From NCBI RefSeq assembly GCF_001077535.1, contig NZ_CP011968.1:3472001-3536000 (forward strand): 64,000 nt of DNA, written 5' to 3'. This DNA comes from Clostridioides difficile ATCC 9689 = DSM 1296. Its GTDB lineage: Bacteria > Bacillota > Clostridia > Peptostreptococcales > Peptostreptococcaceae. Position 1 is the first letter of the stretch, and every line of letters starts with the position of its first letter. This document shows positions 11,308 through 20,600 of the stretch, piece by piece. The position numbers and the translations under genes are program-made. The notes under the pieces are model-generated. The model ran no database searches. It worked only from the letters and a program-made list of their open reading frames with translations, and was not told the DNA's origin.

Positions 11308-12186
11308 TTAATTTTTATTTTTATAAAAGCACTTTAACTTATCTATAGCATTGAATAGATTCATTTTAAACTCTATAACTTCTCTTGCAGCTTTTATACA
11401 TGGTGGATATATAGTATCTGGCTCATATAAGCTTGGGTTTTGTTCTAATAGTTCTCTGCACTTCTTATAATATGCCGACTTAACATCACTCGAAATATTT
11501 ATTTTACAAACTCCTAGTTTAACTGCTTGTGCTATTTCTTCATCTGGATTTGATGAACCACCATGAAGAACTAAAGGTATATCTACTACTTCTCTTATTT
11601 CTTTTAATAAATCTAGTTTAAGCTCTGGTTTAAAACCTTTTGGATATATACCATGTGCTGTACCAATTGCAATAGCTAGTGTTTCTACTCCTGTTTTTTC
11701 AACAAAATCCTTAGCTAATTTTGAATCTGTATATATTATTTCATCAGTACCACCTTCACTTGATGTTCCTGTTGTTCCTATTGTTCCAAGTTCTCCTTCT
11801 ACGGACACATTTAATCCTTTTGCTATTTCTACTATTTCCCTAGATATAGCTACATTCTCTTCATATGGTAAATGTGAGCCATCAATCATTACTGATGTAA
11901 ATCCACATCTTATTGCCTTTAATATTTGTTCTTTATTTTCCCCATGATCTAAGTGTATTACCATAGGTACTTTACTCTTATTTGCTTCTTCTATGCAACT
12001 AGCTACAAAGCTATCTCCTAGAAAACTTAGCTCATTTGGGTGTATTGCAAGTATTACTGGTGCATTTTTTTCGTTAGCACTCTGTACTACTGCTTTAAGT
12101 ATTTGCCCACTTCCTATATTAAATGCTGGTACAGCAAATTGATTTTCTTGTGCCACTTTTAGCATTTCCTTCATATTTATTAACAT
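11308..12186 (-). CDS. class II fructose/tagatose-bisphosphate aldolase family protein
   Basis: The 292-residue protein is of class II aldolase length. Zinc ligands are visible in VIHLDHGENKE (about residues 76-86), in TAHGIYPKG (about 178) and in LVLHGGSSNPDE (about 206). GSHLPYEENV and GTSSEGGTDE also match the family. It cleaves a ketose 1,6-bisphosphate (fructose or tagatose) to triose phosphates in the cytoplasm. It heads a two-gene transcript with the PTS IIABC, 35 bases apart. The chromosome's glycolytic aldolase is normally elsewhere, so this copy is likely pathway-specific. Confidence 0.92.
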   Translation of the reverse strand: MLINMKEMLKVAQENQFAVPAFNIGSGQILKAVVQSANEKNAPVILAIHPNELSFLGDSFVASCIEEANKSKVPMVIHLDHGENKEQILKAIRCGFTSVMIDGSHLPYEENVAISREIVEIAKGLNVSVEGELGTIGTTGTSSEGGTDEIIYTDSKLAKDFVEKTGVETLAIAIGTAHGIYPKGFKPELKLDLLKEIREVVDIPLVLHGGSSNPDEEIAQAVKLGVCKINISSDVKSAYYKKCRELLEQNPSLYEPDTIYPPCIKAAREVIEFKMNLFNAIDKLKCFYKNKN

Positions 12187-12302
12187 ATTGTACCTCCCGA
12201 TATTTTAAATTTTAGGTTGAATTTGCTTCTTGTTAATTTTGTTGTTGTTTATATTTAAATAATATCAGGGTAATGAAGCTCAGAAAATAACAATCGTTTT
12301 CC

Positions 12303-12350
12303 TTAGTGAAAAGGAACTTTTATTATACACTCTAAGTTCCTTTTCACTAA
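12303..12350. repeat. perfect 17-bp inverted repeat upstream of the aldolase gene
   Basis: TTAGTGAAAAGGAACTT and its exact complement are separated by 14 bases, 117 bases upstream of the aldolase start. Only a weak T-run follows on the plus strand and none on the minus strand. It could be an orphan terminator for lost plus-strand DNA or a leader structure or operator for the aldolase-PTS transcript. Confidence 0.55.
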
Positions 12351-13019
12351 ATAATTTTTAGAAGTCTGCATCATAGTTAATTATATTTCTCATGTACATC
12401 TTCTCTTTTTAAGTGTTTTATGCTTTAGCCTTCCTAGATTTTATAATAAACAATTAAGATACATTAACTATAAATTTAAAGATACTCATGCAATAGTTAA
12501 TGCTATATTAGAGTCAAAAAAATTAAAAAGATATTAGCTATTTGGCCAATACCTTTTCTTGGATTCCAATAGTATATACGATTTATAGAAATCTTACTCA
12601 CGATTATCTAATGTTTTACTTCCATAAACTTTGCATAAAACACCAAAGTGACACCCTCCAAATTCATCTCTAGCTAATAAAGTGATTTGGTTTTCTAAGC
12701 ACCAATTTATAAATTAGCCTTTGTTATCTTATGTAAATCTTTTTCTATCTAATTTAAAAATTATTCCTAATGCTATATAGCATATACCAATTACTAATAC
12801 ACCATAAGCCATAGATACTCCTATCTTAAATTCTTGCATATTAATTACAATAGAAACTGAAATAGGTTTATTACAAACACCATAAAGCAAGGCTGACATT
12901 GTATATTATCCAATTGTATGAATGAATACTAATATAGCTCCTTTTAATTAAATGATGCTATATAAATCATATTTATCCCAATTTTTAGCCTAACTTCTTT
13001 ATATTCCTTTTTAATAAAA
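12351..13019. other. relic region without intact genes
   Basis: No full gene is visible. Besides the permease fragment listed separately, minus-strand translation of about 12590-12720 gives a short remnant containing LLARDEFGGCHFGVLCKVYG that I cannot assign. Stop codons interrupt all frames, consistent with decay. Confidence 0.4.
12729..12899 (-). pseudogene. fragment of a membrane permease (ABC-2-like C-terminus)
   Basis: A 56-codon open stretch from the ATG at 12899 encodes a hydrophobic segment (MAYGVLVIGICYIALGIIFK) followed by a basic end, LDRKRFT. This resembles the last transmembrane helix of ABC-2 type permeases. No ribosome site or upstream domains are seen, and neighbouring frames hold only relics. 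The family assignment is tentative. Confidence 0.35.
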
Positions 13020-13049
13020 AAAGATATTGACTAAATAGTCAATATCTTT
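13020..13049 (-). terminator. terminator downstream of the XRE regulator
   Basis: A perfect 13-bp stem (AAAGATATTGACT) with a 4-base loop is followed by seven T's on the minus strand. It lies 235 bases past the XRE stop codon and would end the membrane-protein/XRE transcript. Confidence 0.8.
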
Positions 13050-13284
13050 TAGTTGATTTAAATACCCACAATTTTAATCTAATTTTTAAGTGTTTCCTTA
13101 ACATAATCTTATAAATATTAAAATTTATCTACCTATAAAATTTCTCCATTAAATTTTATTACATTTTATCTTAAAACAATTATAATCTGACCTTAATCAT
13201 ATATTATATAAATATTTTTAATAAACTTAATAATTAAATAACTATATTTCATTATCCATCTTATAAATGTTTATAAACTTTCCA

Positions 13285-13497
13285 CTATTCTTCTTCAATA
13301 AATTCAAACAAATTTTCTACTGTAGTATCGAATACTTTAGCGATATCCATAGCTAACTTCAAAGAAGGATTATATTTCCCATTTTCTAAGTGTACAATAG
13401 TCTCACGTCTTACCCCAACCAATTTAGCAAGTTCATTTTGCGTCATAAGGAGTTTTTCTCTGTATTCTTTAATTTTTGTTTTCATCAATATTGCCAC
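13285..13497 (-). CDS. small XRE-family HTH regulator
   Basis: The 70-residue protein is almost entirely one Cro/CI-type [33 protein letters not shown], split here as [11 protein letters not shown] and [11 protein letters not shown], followed by an acidic tail. The GTG start at 13497 directly follows the membrane gene's stop codon; an ATG four codons later is an alternative. Small HTHs of this kind paired with a membrane protein often repress their own operon. It is the intact partner in a duplicated membrane-protein/regulator unit. Confidence 0.85.
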   Translation of the reverse strand: MAILMKTKIKEYREKLLMTQNELAKLVGVRRETIVHLENGKYNPSLKLAMDIAKVFDTTVENLFEFIEEE

Positions 13498-13914
13498 TTA
13501 GTTACATATCCCCCTTTTATCAAAGTATATATACAACACTAATTTAGATAAAGACTGTATAAATAAAACTGCAATGAGGATTATACCTGTATCTAGGTTT
13601 GATATATTTATATTACTTGTATAAGGTGTTGCAAAGAAAATAGATATTATTACTATAGAATATATCATTATTTTTATTGCAATCTTATTAACCTTTGATA
13701 GTATAAATTCAGATGATTCATCAACTAAATCATTATATTTTTTATTATAAATTGAATAACATCCAAAAACTATTAACCAACTCAACCCTGGAAGAGAAGC
13801 AGTGCTTGGACCTTTAAAAATATACTTAGTGGCTAATACAGCTATAAAAAAATAAGTTATTACAATCAACTCCAGGATAAGCTTTGATCTTACACCAGTT
13901 TCTGATTTAGACAT
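13498..13914 (-). CDS. small four-helix membrane protein, copy 2
   Basis: The 138 residues contain about four hydrophobic helices separated by a conserved YNKKYNDLVDE segment and end in DKRGICN. The ATG follows AAGGAGTGATTTTAT. It is a close paralogue of the gene at 13982-14395: the first 8 residues and most of the last 100 match. It is followed without a gap by the XRE gene. This arrangement is common in Firmicutes, but I cannot name a function. Confidence 0.8.
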   Translation of the reverse strand: MSKSETGVRSKLILELIVITYFFIAVLATKYIFKGPSTASLPGLSWLIVFGCYSIYNKKYNDLVDESSEFILSKVNKIAIKIMIYSIVIISIFFATPYTSNINISNLDTGIILIAVLFIQSLSKLVLYIYFDKRGICN

Positions 13915-13927
13915 ATAAAATCACTCC

Positions 13928-13981
13928 TTAAAAATTATATTCTCTATACTCTTTAATTTTCGTTTTTATCAATATTATCAC
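13928..13981 (-). pseudogene. truncated XRE regulator after membrane protein copy 1
   Basis: Directly after the stop codon of copy 1, a GTG opens a frame reading [17 protein letters not shown] and then stops. Twelve of the first 14 residues match the start of the intact regulator ([14 protein letters not shown]). The rest of the HTH gene is missing and the next sequence is the ribosome site of copy 2. A tandem duplication followed by deletion explains this. Confidence 0.75.
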
Positions 13982-14395
13982 TTAGTTGCATATTCCCTTT
14001 CTATCAAAATGTATATACAAAATTAATTTAGATAAAGATTGTATAAATAAAATAGCTAAGAGAATTACACCTATATCCAAATTTGATATATCCAAACCTC
14101 TTGTATAATTTGCTGAAAAGAAAACAGATATTAGCAAAATAGAATATAACATTATTTTTGATGCAATATGATCAACCTTTAATAACATAAGTTTTGACGC
14201 CTCGTCAACTAAATCATTATATTTTTTATTATACATGAAGTCACATGCCCAAAAAGCGAATAAAATTATAAAAGTAATACAAAGATTTCCCTCTTTAAAA
14301 ATAAACTTTTTTAATAATGAGTCTATAAAAAAATAGGATATCATAAGTAACTCTGAAACAAGATTTGTTTTAACACCAAGCTCTGATTTAGACAT
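13982..14395 (-). CDS. small four-helix membrane protein, copy 1
   Basis: This 137-residue protein shares the start MSKSE-G, the KKYNDLVDE segment, the SNLDIGVILLAILFIQSLSK helix and the end RKGICN with copy 2 downstream. It is hydrophobic throughout with a short basic loop. It has lost most of its XRE partner. The ribosome site is AAGGGGTGATTTTAT. Function unknown. Confidence 0.78.
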   Translation of the reverse strand: MSKSELGVKTNLVSELLMISYFFIDSLLKKFIFKEGNLCITFIILFAFWACDFMYNKKYNDLVDEASKLMLLKVDHIASKIMLYSILLISVFFSANYTRGLDISNLDIGVILLAILFIQSLSKLILYIHFDRKGICN

Positions 14396-14731
14396 ATAAA
14401 ATCACCCCTTAAAAGTTATATATTTATAACACCTTATGTTATAAATATATAACTTTTCCAAATAAATTGCAATAGAATATTGAAAATATTCAATAATATC
14501 TTCATAAATATATTTTATAAAAGATTTTATAATAAACATTACAATACAGTACTAAATTAGTTTATTTCATCTATCATCTCAATCATATCATTTACTAACT
14601 ATTATTCTAATGAGCATATAACATTGAAACTTATAATTATACAACCTAAATGCCTCCCAATGTACCCTCAAAAACATCATTTCCTGTAACTGAAGTATAA
14701 TTGGTATATTTTATCACTGAAATAAAAAAGC

Positions 14732-14751
14732 ACTAGTCAATAAAGACTAGT
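14732..14751 (-). terminator. displaced copy of the tmRNA terminator
   Basis: ACTAGTC-6 bases-GACTAGT, followed on the minus strand by GCTTTTTTATTT, has the same stem as the hairpin just after ssrA at 48007-48032. The flanks are also similar, so the two share an origin. Confidence 0.75.
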
Positions 14752-14786
14752 ATTTTCAAGTATTTTATCATTCTTTTTTTAATTAT

Positions 14787-14814
14787 TGGAGACGAATCAT
14801 CAGAATAATGCCCA
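14787..14814. repeat. decayed ssrA-end repeat, left border of segment A
   Basis: TGGAGACGA matches the tmRNA 3' end on the plus strand. The following bases match the copy at 23150-23177: 24 of 28 positions agree between the two. This pair brackets the DJ-1/WYL/adhesin/sortase segment and is best read as old attachment sites. Confidence 0.55.
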
Positions 14815-15228
14815 TAATTTATCTATATGCAAATTCTAAATTTAAAATAAAGTTTCAGATAAATTTACTATTCTATGCTATGATACAACAGAAAAAACTG
14901 AAATCTATGAGTGGTAGCTTCATATAATCCTAGTTCCTACAGTAATCAAAACTGAGGTTTATTCTATATGTAACTAATGATAAATTTTATTATAGGAGTT
15001 ATTAGCTCTATTTGTGTTACTATAAGTAGTAATTATATATATGATAATTTTTTAACACTTTTCTGTTGGCTATATAGAAAGTGGTTTAGAATTTAAATTT
15101 AAATAAAATTTAAATTCACCAAAAAGAAATCTATATTAGAAACCACTACTCTATTCCACCAGATTGTAATTTTTTGTTCTTTATATCACAGTGCTATACC
15201 ATATTAAATTGAAAAATAAGTTTTAAAT

Positions 15229-15858
15229 TTATTTGTTACAATTCATTAATTCAAAAAAATATTTTGAGTCATGAGTTTTGTAAAGATTTAGCCATGAATT
15301 TAATGCTTCTGATTCAAAAACATCTAAAAGTTTCAATACTTGAAACGTAAATTCCAACGGAGCAATTCCTGAAGCCGTAACTAAATTTTCATCACTAACT
15401 ACAGATTCCGTTTTATAATATTTTTCTCCAGAGTAATTTGGTATTACCATTTTAAGAAACTCTAAGTCATTACTTGTATGATTTCTAAAATCTAATAGCC
15501 CTTTTTTAGCTAGGCCTAATGTAGCTCCACATATGGCTGCAACTATAGAATCTTGTATTAAAGCTTCTTTAACTTTTTCTAATATTATCTCATGATTCAT
15601 GGATAACCAAGTATTTCCCCCTGGCAAAATTAATAAATCCTTACTTTCCATATTAAACTCATCAACTGTAATTTCAGGTAAAACTCTTAACCCACCCATT
15701 GTTATAATAGGATTTTTATCAATTCCTACAGTAATTACTTTTAGTGGTTTTAATCCTTTTTTAAAATATCTTCCTGTATTTAATTCAGCAGTTAAATATG
15801 CCACTTCCCAATCTGACATAGTATCAAATACATACATATATACTTTTCTATTTTTCAT
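15229..15858 (-). CDS. DJ-1/PfpI family protein
   Basis: The 209 residues have the single-domain class I glutamine amidotransferase-like fold of DJ-1/PfpI. The nucleophile elbow with its cysteine is AAICGATLGLA (about residue 110), preceded by LLILPGGNTW and an N-terminal strand YMYVFDTMSDWE. The family includes glyoxalase III-like, chaperone and protease-like members; which one cannot be told. It lies downstream of a WYL regulator in the same direction but a hairpin separates them, and a TATAAT at about 15892-15897 (minus strand) suggests its own promoter. Confidence 0.85.
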   Translation of the reverse strand: MKNRKVYMYVFDTMSDWEVAYLTAELNTGRYFKKGLKPLKVITVGIDKNPIITMGGLRVLPEITVDEFNMESKDLLILPGGNTWLSMNHEIILEKVKEALIQDSIVAAICGATLGLAKKGLLDFRNHTSNDLEFLKMVIPNYSGEKYYKTESVVSDENLVTASGIAPLEFTFQVLKLLDVFESEALNSWLNLYKTHDSKYFFELMNCNK

Positions 15859-15906
15859 CTTTTTTACTCCTTATGTAATTAATTTATATATCTAATTATA
15901 AAATAA

Positions 15907-15933
15907 CTTAACTGACATATTCAGTCAGTTAAG
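15907..15933 (-). terminator. terminator of the WYL regulator
   Basis: CTTAACTGA and TCAGTTAAG pair across a 9-base loop four bases past the WYL stop codon. A TTATTTTAT tract follows on the minus strand. The same stretch overlaps the putative -10 of the DJ-1 gene. Confidence 0.65.
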
Positions 15934-15936
15934 CTA

Positions 15937-16899
15937 TTAAATTTGATAATAATCAATTAATTCTAGTAAATCTTCAATTATTTTCTTCCTAAGGCTTAGT
16001 GGTTCAATTACTTGTATTGTCTTTCTATAAGGTAAAAGTATATTTGGTATGTACTTGCATATTACTTCCTCTTCAAGCATAAATATTATTTTATTAGGTG
16101 TTCTTTCTTTCAAGTAGTGCCCTAAAAACCAATGTTGGCTTAAACTATCTAAAGAATCTATACTCCCTTCTACAACTAATTGAATTATATTTTGTTCATC
16201 TTTTATTTCAGGTATAATTCCTTTTATAAAAAATTCACTTGCTGAAAATTCTGTCGGTCTGTTAAATGTATTTGATGTTTCTATGATTTCACTAATCCTA
16301 TCCACTCTGAAACTACGTACCTCATTTCTCATATTACAAAATGCAACTACGTACCAATTATTATTCCAGTGAACAATTCCATATGGATTTATAATTCTAT
16401 ATTTTGATTTTGCTTTACGACCTGCATGATAGTTGATTTCTACAGATAGCTCCTTTAATATACTATTCTCCAATTTTTTAAGTACTGATTCTATAGACAC
16501 TTTCCCAATTGGTTTTATTACTTCAAGGGCTCTTAAGTGGTTTGTTAAAATATCTTCTTGTTTTTGATTTGAATACATTTTTAACTTTAATATCGATTTA
16601 TCTAATGCTTCGTCTAAGAAGTATCCTTCTTTTTTAGCAAATAGTGCTGCATGAAGTAGAGATTTTTGCTCTTCTATATCAAAAAAAAGAGGTGCTTTAG
16701 TAAAATTATTTAAAAGGCTATACCCACCATTATGACCTGTATCTGAAATTATAGGTACTCCACTCGCAGAAAGTACATCAATATATCGGTACACTGTTCT
16801 TATATTTATTTCTAATTTTTCAGCTATCTGTTTTGCTGTAATTTTTTTGTCAGAGTTTAACATCCACAGTATAGACATCATATTGTCAATTTTAGCCAT
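15937..16899 (-). CDS. YafY-type HTH-WYL transcriptional regulator
   Basis: The 320-residue protein has an N-terminal winged HTH (ITAKQIAEKLEINIRTVYRY, about residues 20-39) and a middle WYL domain (YGIVHWNNNWYVVAFCNMR, about 168-186, with RSFRVDRIS after it). A C-terminal WCX-like extension follows. WYL domains bind ligands or nucleic acid and turn the HTH into a ligand-responsive regulator. The neighbouring DJ-1 gene is the likely target. The ATG at 16899 follows AGAAAGAGGTG. Confidence 0.9.
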   Translation of the reverse strand: MAKIDNMMSILWMLNSDKKITAKQIAEKLEINIRTVYRYIDVLSASGVPIISDTGHNGGYSLLNNFTKAPLFFDIEEQKSLLHAALFAKKEGYFLDEALDKSILKLKMYSNQKQEDILTNHLRALEVIKPIGKVSIESVLKKLENSILKELSVEINYHAGRKAKSKYRIINPYGIVHWNNNWYVVAFCNMRNEVRSFRVDRISEIIETSNTFNRPTEFSASEFFIKGIIPEIKDEQNIIQLVVEGSIDSLDSLSQHWFLGHYLKERTPNKIIFMLEEEVICKYIPNILLPYRKTIQVIEPLSLRKKIIEDLLELIDYYQI

Positions 16900-17567
16900 G
16901 TAGTTTCACCTCTTTCTATTTGTTATATAAAGTTATTATATAACTTTTTGATTGATTTTTTACAAAAAAACATTAGTAAACTGCTAATAATTTATACTAA
17001 GATTTATTTCAAATATTTATAGATAGTCTTTTTCTATAGTTAAGTTATCCATTAAATTACATAGTAGTATATCCATTTTAGTTGATATATTTTCAGCTAC
17101 CTCCCTTGAATATTATTACAATAAGTCTAAATCTTCTTTCTTCCATAAATATATTATGAGGAAAGACTATCATCTTTAATGGTTTAATAGTATAAAAGAT
17201 ATTAATTTTAAAAAATCTATTTTTATATCAGATGGGTATTGTTTTTTATAAAACTGAAAAAATCACCTAATAGAATCTATGATTTTTTAACATAACCTCC
17301 ATAAATTAGTACCAATTATCACTTCAAATTCAAATTTTTATCTGAAGAATATACAATCATATTTCCATACTCAACATAATATTGAGTGTTTGGCTTGTAT
17401 TTACAAATTATTATTCTAACAAAAACAACTATACATAGATTAAAATCATCTTCTAAACATAACTACTAAAATTGAATTAATGATATCAATTCCATTAATC
17501 TCTTTTAATAAAAAATTCTCTTTTCTATATGAAAATTATTTCAAAGCTTTTAAGTTAAATACAAAAA
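16900..17567. other. non-coding relic region upstream of the WYL gene
   Basis: No intact gene. On the minus strand a short open piece near 17035-17120 (REVAENISTKMDILLCNLMD) and another near 17330-17400 (KPNTQYYVEYGNMIVYSSDK) look like protein-coding remnants of unknown origin. Both are flanked by stops. Confidence 0.4.
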
Positions 17568-17611
17568 TGACTATAAATAGATTTTTATTTACACAAATCT
17601 ATTTATAGTCA
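17568..17611 (-). terminator. terminator of the adhesin gene
   Basis: A perfect 17-bp stem (TGACTATAAATAGATTT) with a 10-base loop lies about 50 bases past the adhesin stop codon. TTTTTGT follows on the minus strand. Confidence 0.85.
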
Positions 17612-17660
17612 CTATAGTTTATCCAATAAAATAATAAAATAAATATGTACACAATAAATG

Positions 17661-20600
17661 TTATTTACGTCTTAAGTATTTATTTGTTAGATTTTTAATT
17701 AAAAAAAACAAGCTAATGAACATTAATGCTAAATCTAGCATTATATTGCTTTGATCTCCTGTTTGTACATTTTGACCTACATTACTATCTAAACTTTCAT
17801 CTGTATCTATATTTATATCCGGTTTTCCATCTCCATCTATATCTATATTTACATCCGGCTTTCCATCTCCATCTATATCTATATTTACATCCGGCTTTCC
17901 ATCTCCATCTGTATCTATATTTATATCTGGTTTTCCATCTCCATCTGTATCTATATTTATATCTGGTTTTCCATCTCCATCTGTATCTATATTTATATCT
18001 GGTTTTCCATCCCCATCTGTATCTATATCTGGTTTGCTATTTCCTCCATTATCTATATCTGGTTTGCTATTTCCTCCATTATCTGGGTCTGGTTTACTAT
18101 TTCCACCGTTATCTGGATCCGGTTTGCTATTTCCTCCATTATCTGGATCTGGTTTACCATTGCCACCGTTATCTGGATCTGGTTTGCTATTTCCTCCGTT
18201 ATCTGGATCCGGTTTGCTATTTCCTCCACTACCTGAATCCGGTTTGCTATTTCCTCCATTACCTGAATCCGGTTTGCTATTTCCTCCATTACCTGAATCT
18301 GGTTTGCTATTTCCTCCATTACCTGAATCTGGTTTGCTATTTCCTCCATTACCTGAATCTGGTTTGCTATTTCCTCCATTACCTGAATCTGGTTTGCTAT
18401 TTCCTCCATTATCTGGATCCGGCTTGCTATTTCCTCCATTATCTGGATCTGGCTTATTTAGATTTGGATTACCTGTATCATAACCTCCTGAGCCAGTATC
18501 TACATTTTTATCAGGCTTCCAATAATCATCTACTCCATCATTATCTGTATCTATTGCTGGACGATTATAATCTGTATCAGGGTTTCCATCTCCATTGGTA
18601 TCTATATTTTTATCAGGTTTCCAAATACCATCTCCATTTCCACCTTCTGTACTAGGCTTCCATTCACCTGTATTATCAGTATCTATGTTAATATCTGGCT
18701 TCCAATCACCACTCGTATCTATATTGATATCTGGCCTTCCATCACCATCAGTGTCTATATTTATATCCGGTATTCCATCCCCATCTACATCTACATTTGT
18801 CATATCTAACTTTAACTTCTTTTCATCCTCACTACCTTCAATGTAATTTATATCATCTCCAATATATTTTACAGTAATAGTTTGTTCAGTAGTAAAAATA
18901 TGATGATTGCTATCTAAAGGTCTCCATTCAATAGATGCAGTACTATAATTATGACTCTCACTACCCTTATTATGAGTTTTTAATTCTACTGGATCTTTAT
19001 ATTCCTTTCCATTAATATAGAATTGTACGTAACCTCTTGGAGAGGCACAATCTGGTCCTTCTTTCTTATCTGGTGAAATAGTAACATTTAATGTAAACGT
19101 ATCTGTTGGTTTAAAAACATCAGTTTTAGCTTTAGACTCTTCTACAACTAATGAAGTTTCTGTATCAGCAGGAATAATTTCTGCCTTATAGTATGCTCTA
19201 TGCCCCCAATAAGCATCCTTAAAAGGATATATACTCGAAAACTGTGTTGATGTAATGCTTAATTGATATTTCCCAGCATCAACTTGTTTTGTAAGATCAT
19301 CACTTCCTAAATTTATATCTGGTTCCATCGTTTCCTCATTTAAACGTTGAGAACTAATAGTCATAAATTTTTTATCTGTGAGTTTTTCACCTTTAGGAGT
19401 AGTTATTGGAATACCACCATCTTTTAATAGCCAATCTAAAAATGATTTTTCTACGTCTTCTTCAAATGGTAATCCATCATATCTTTTAATAATCAAATAT
19501 GGTGGAGTATCATCAATAGTAAATTCTTCATATTGCTTTAAAAATTGAGAACCTGAACCTATATCTTTAATATAAAAATCATCTGGTTTTAGAACTTCTC
19601 CAGTAATTTTATCTATAACAACTAAATTAACAGATACTTCAGATCCAGTAAATTTATCAGAGAACCATAAGTAAAGAATCCCTTGAGCATCTGTATAACT
19701 AGGTGCTCCATAAGGATAAATTTTTCCATCAATTAGCATTTTAAAATCATCAACTAGTGTAGTACTAACTTTATCTTGCCCTAAATACGTTAGAGATATT
19801 TTATTCATAAAAACTTTTGTTTTCTTTTCTAAATCACCGTATGCAACTGCTCCACCTAAACTTTTGAATGTTGTTGCTTTTAATGAACCACCTGTTACTA
19901 TAACATCTCCCGTTGTAGCACTTAGGTCAAAAATCCAATCTCCCACTCCTGTCATATAAGGTAAAATCGTTCCTCCAGTTACAAGTATACGATATCCTCT
20001 ATTTGTTCCTGGATTAACACATCCATCCCCAAATGCACTACCATGTGCACCTCCATATGAATAGGAAAGTCCACCATTAATTGTAATATTCCCACTATAA
20101 CCAGAACCTGTGCTAGGATCTACTACTGAGGGACTTAATGCATTCTTTGTTGTTGTATAGTATCCTCCACCTATTCCAGCTCCATGGTATGCACCTTTAG
20201 CAGTTATAGTACCACCATTGATTGTGATATCTCCACCACTACCATTACCGCCTCCACCTATTCCAGCTCCATATCCTGTATTACGACTCGATTCTTGACC
20301 TATAGCAGTTATAGCACCACCATTAATAATAATATTTCCTCCACTTTCAGTATTTCCACCGCCAATACCTGCAGAATAATAATTTCCAACAACTTTTAAA
20401 CTTCCTCTATTATTACTATCTAGTAGTGTAAGGCGATCTCCTTTTTTTAACTTGTCTCCATTTTCTAGAGTTACATCTCTAGGAATTTTTCCACCCTCAG
20501 GAACTATAAACTCGCCTTCAATATCTCTATTTACAACAGAATCATCAATAATTAGAGTAGTACCTTTTCCTGCTCTCATACCTGGATAATATACATCACC

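Larger units (their letters stand above)
14396..15228. other. non-coding segment with a decayed copy of the ssrA 3' flank
   Basis: No gene is visible. Positions 14660-14800 resemble the sequence immediately downstream of ssrA (47939-48080): a coding relic (…VTGNDVFEGTLGGI on the minus strand), the ACTAGTC hairpin, then TTGGAGACGA. This is probably the old downstream end of ssrA before later insertions. The remainder, 14815-15228, shows only short interrupted frames. Confidence 0.6.

Noticed and set aside
12276-12300. Possible CcpA site (GGAAAACGATTGTT on the minus strand) upstream of the aldolase gene
   Set aside because: At least two mismatches to the consensus and no supporting second site; too weak to annotate.
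17726-18655. Long open frames opposite the adhesin repeats
   Set aside because: They follow the triplet-periodic coding repeats on the other strand, have monotonous composition and no ribosome site; they are shadows.
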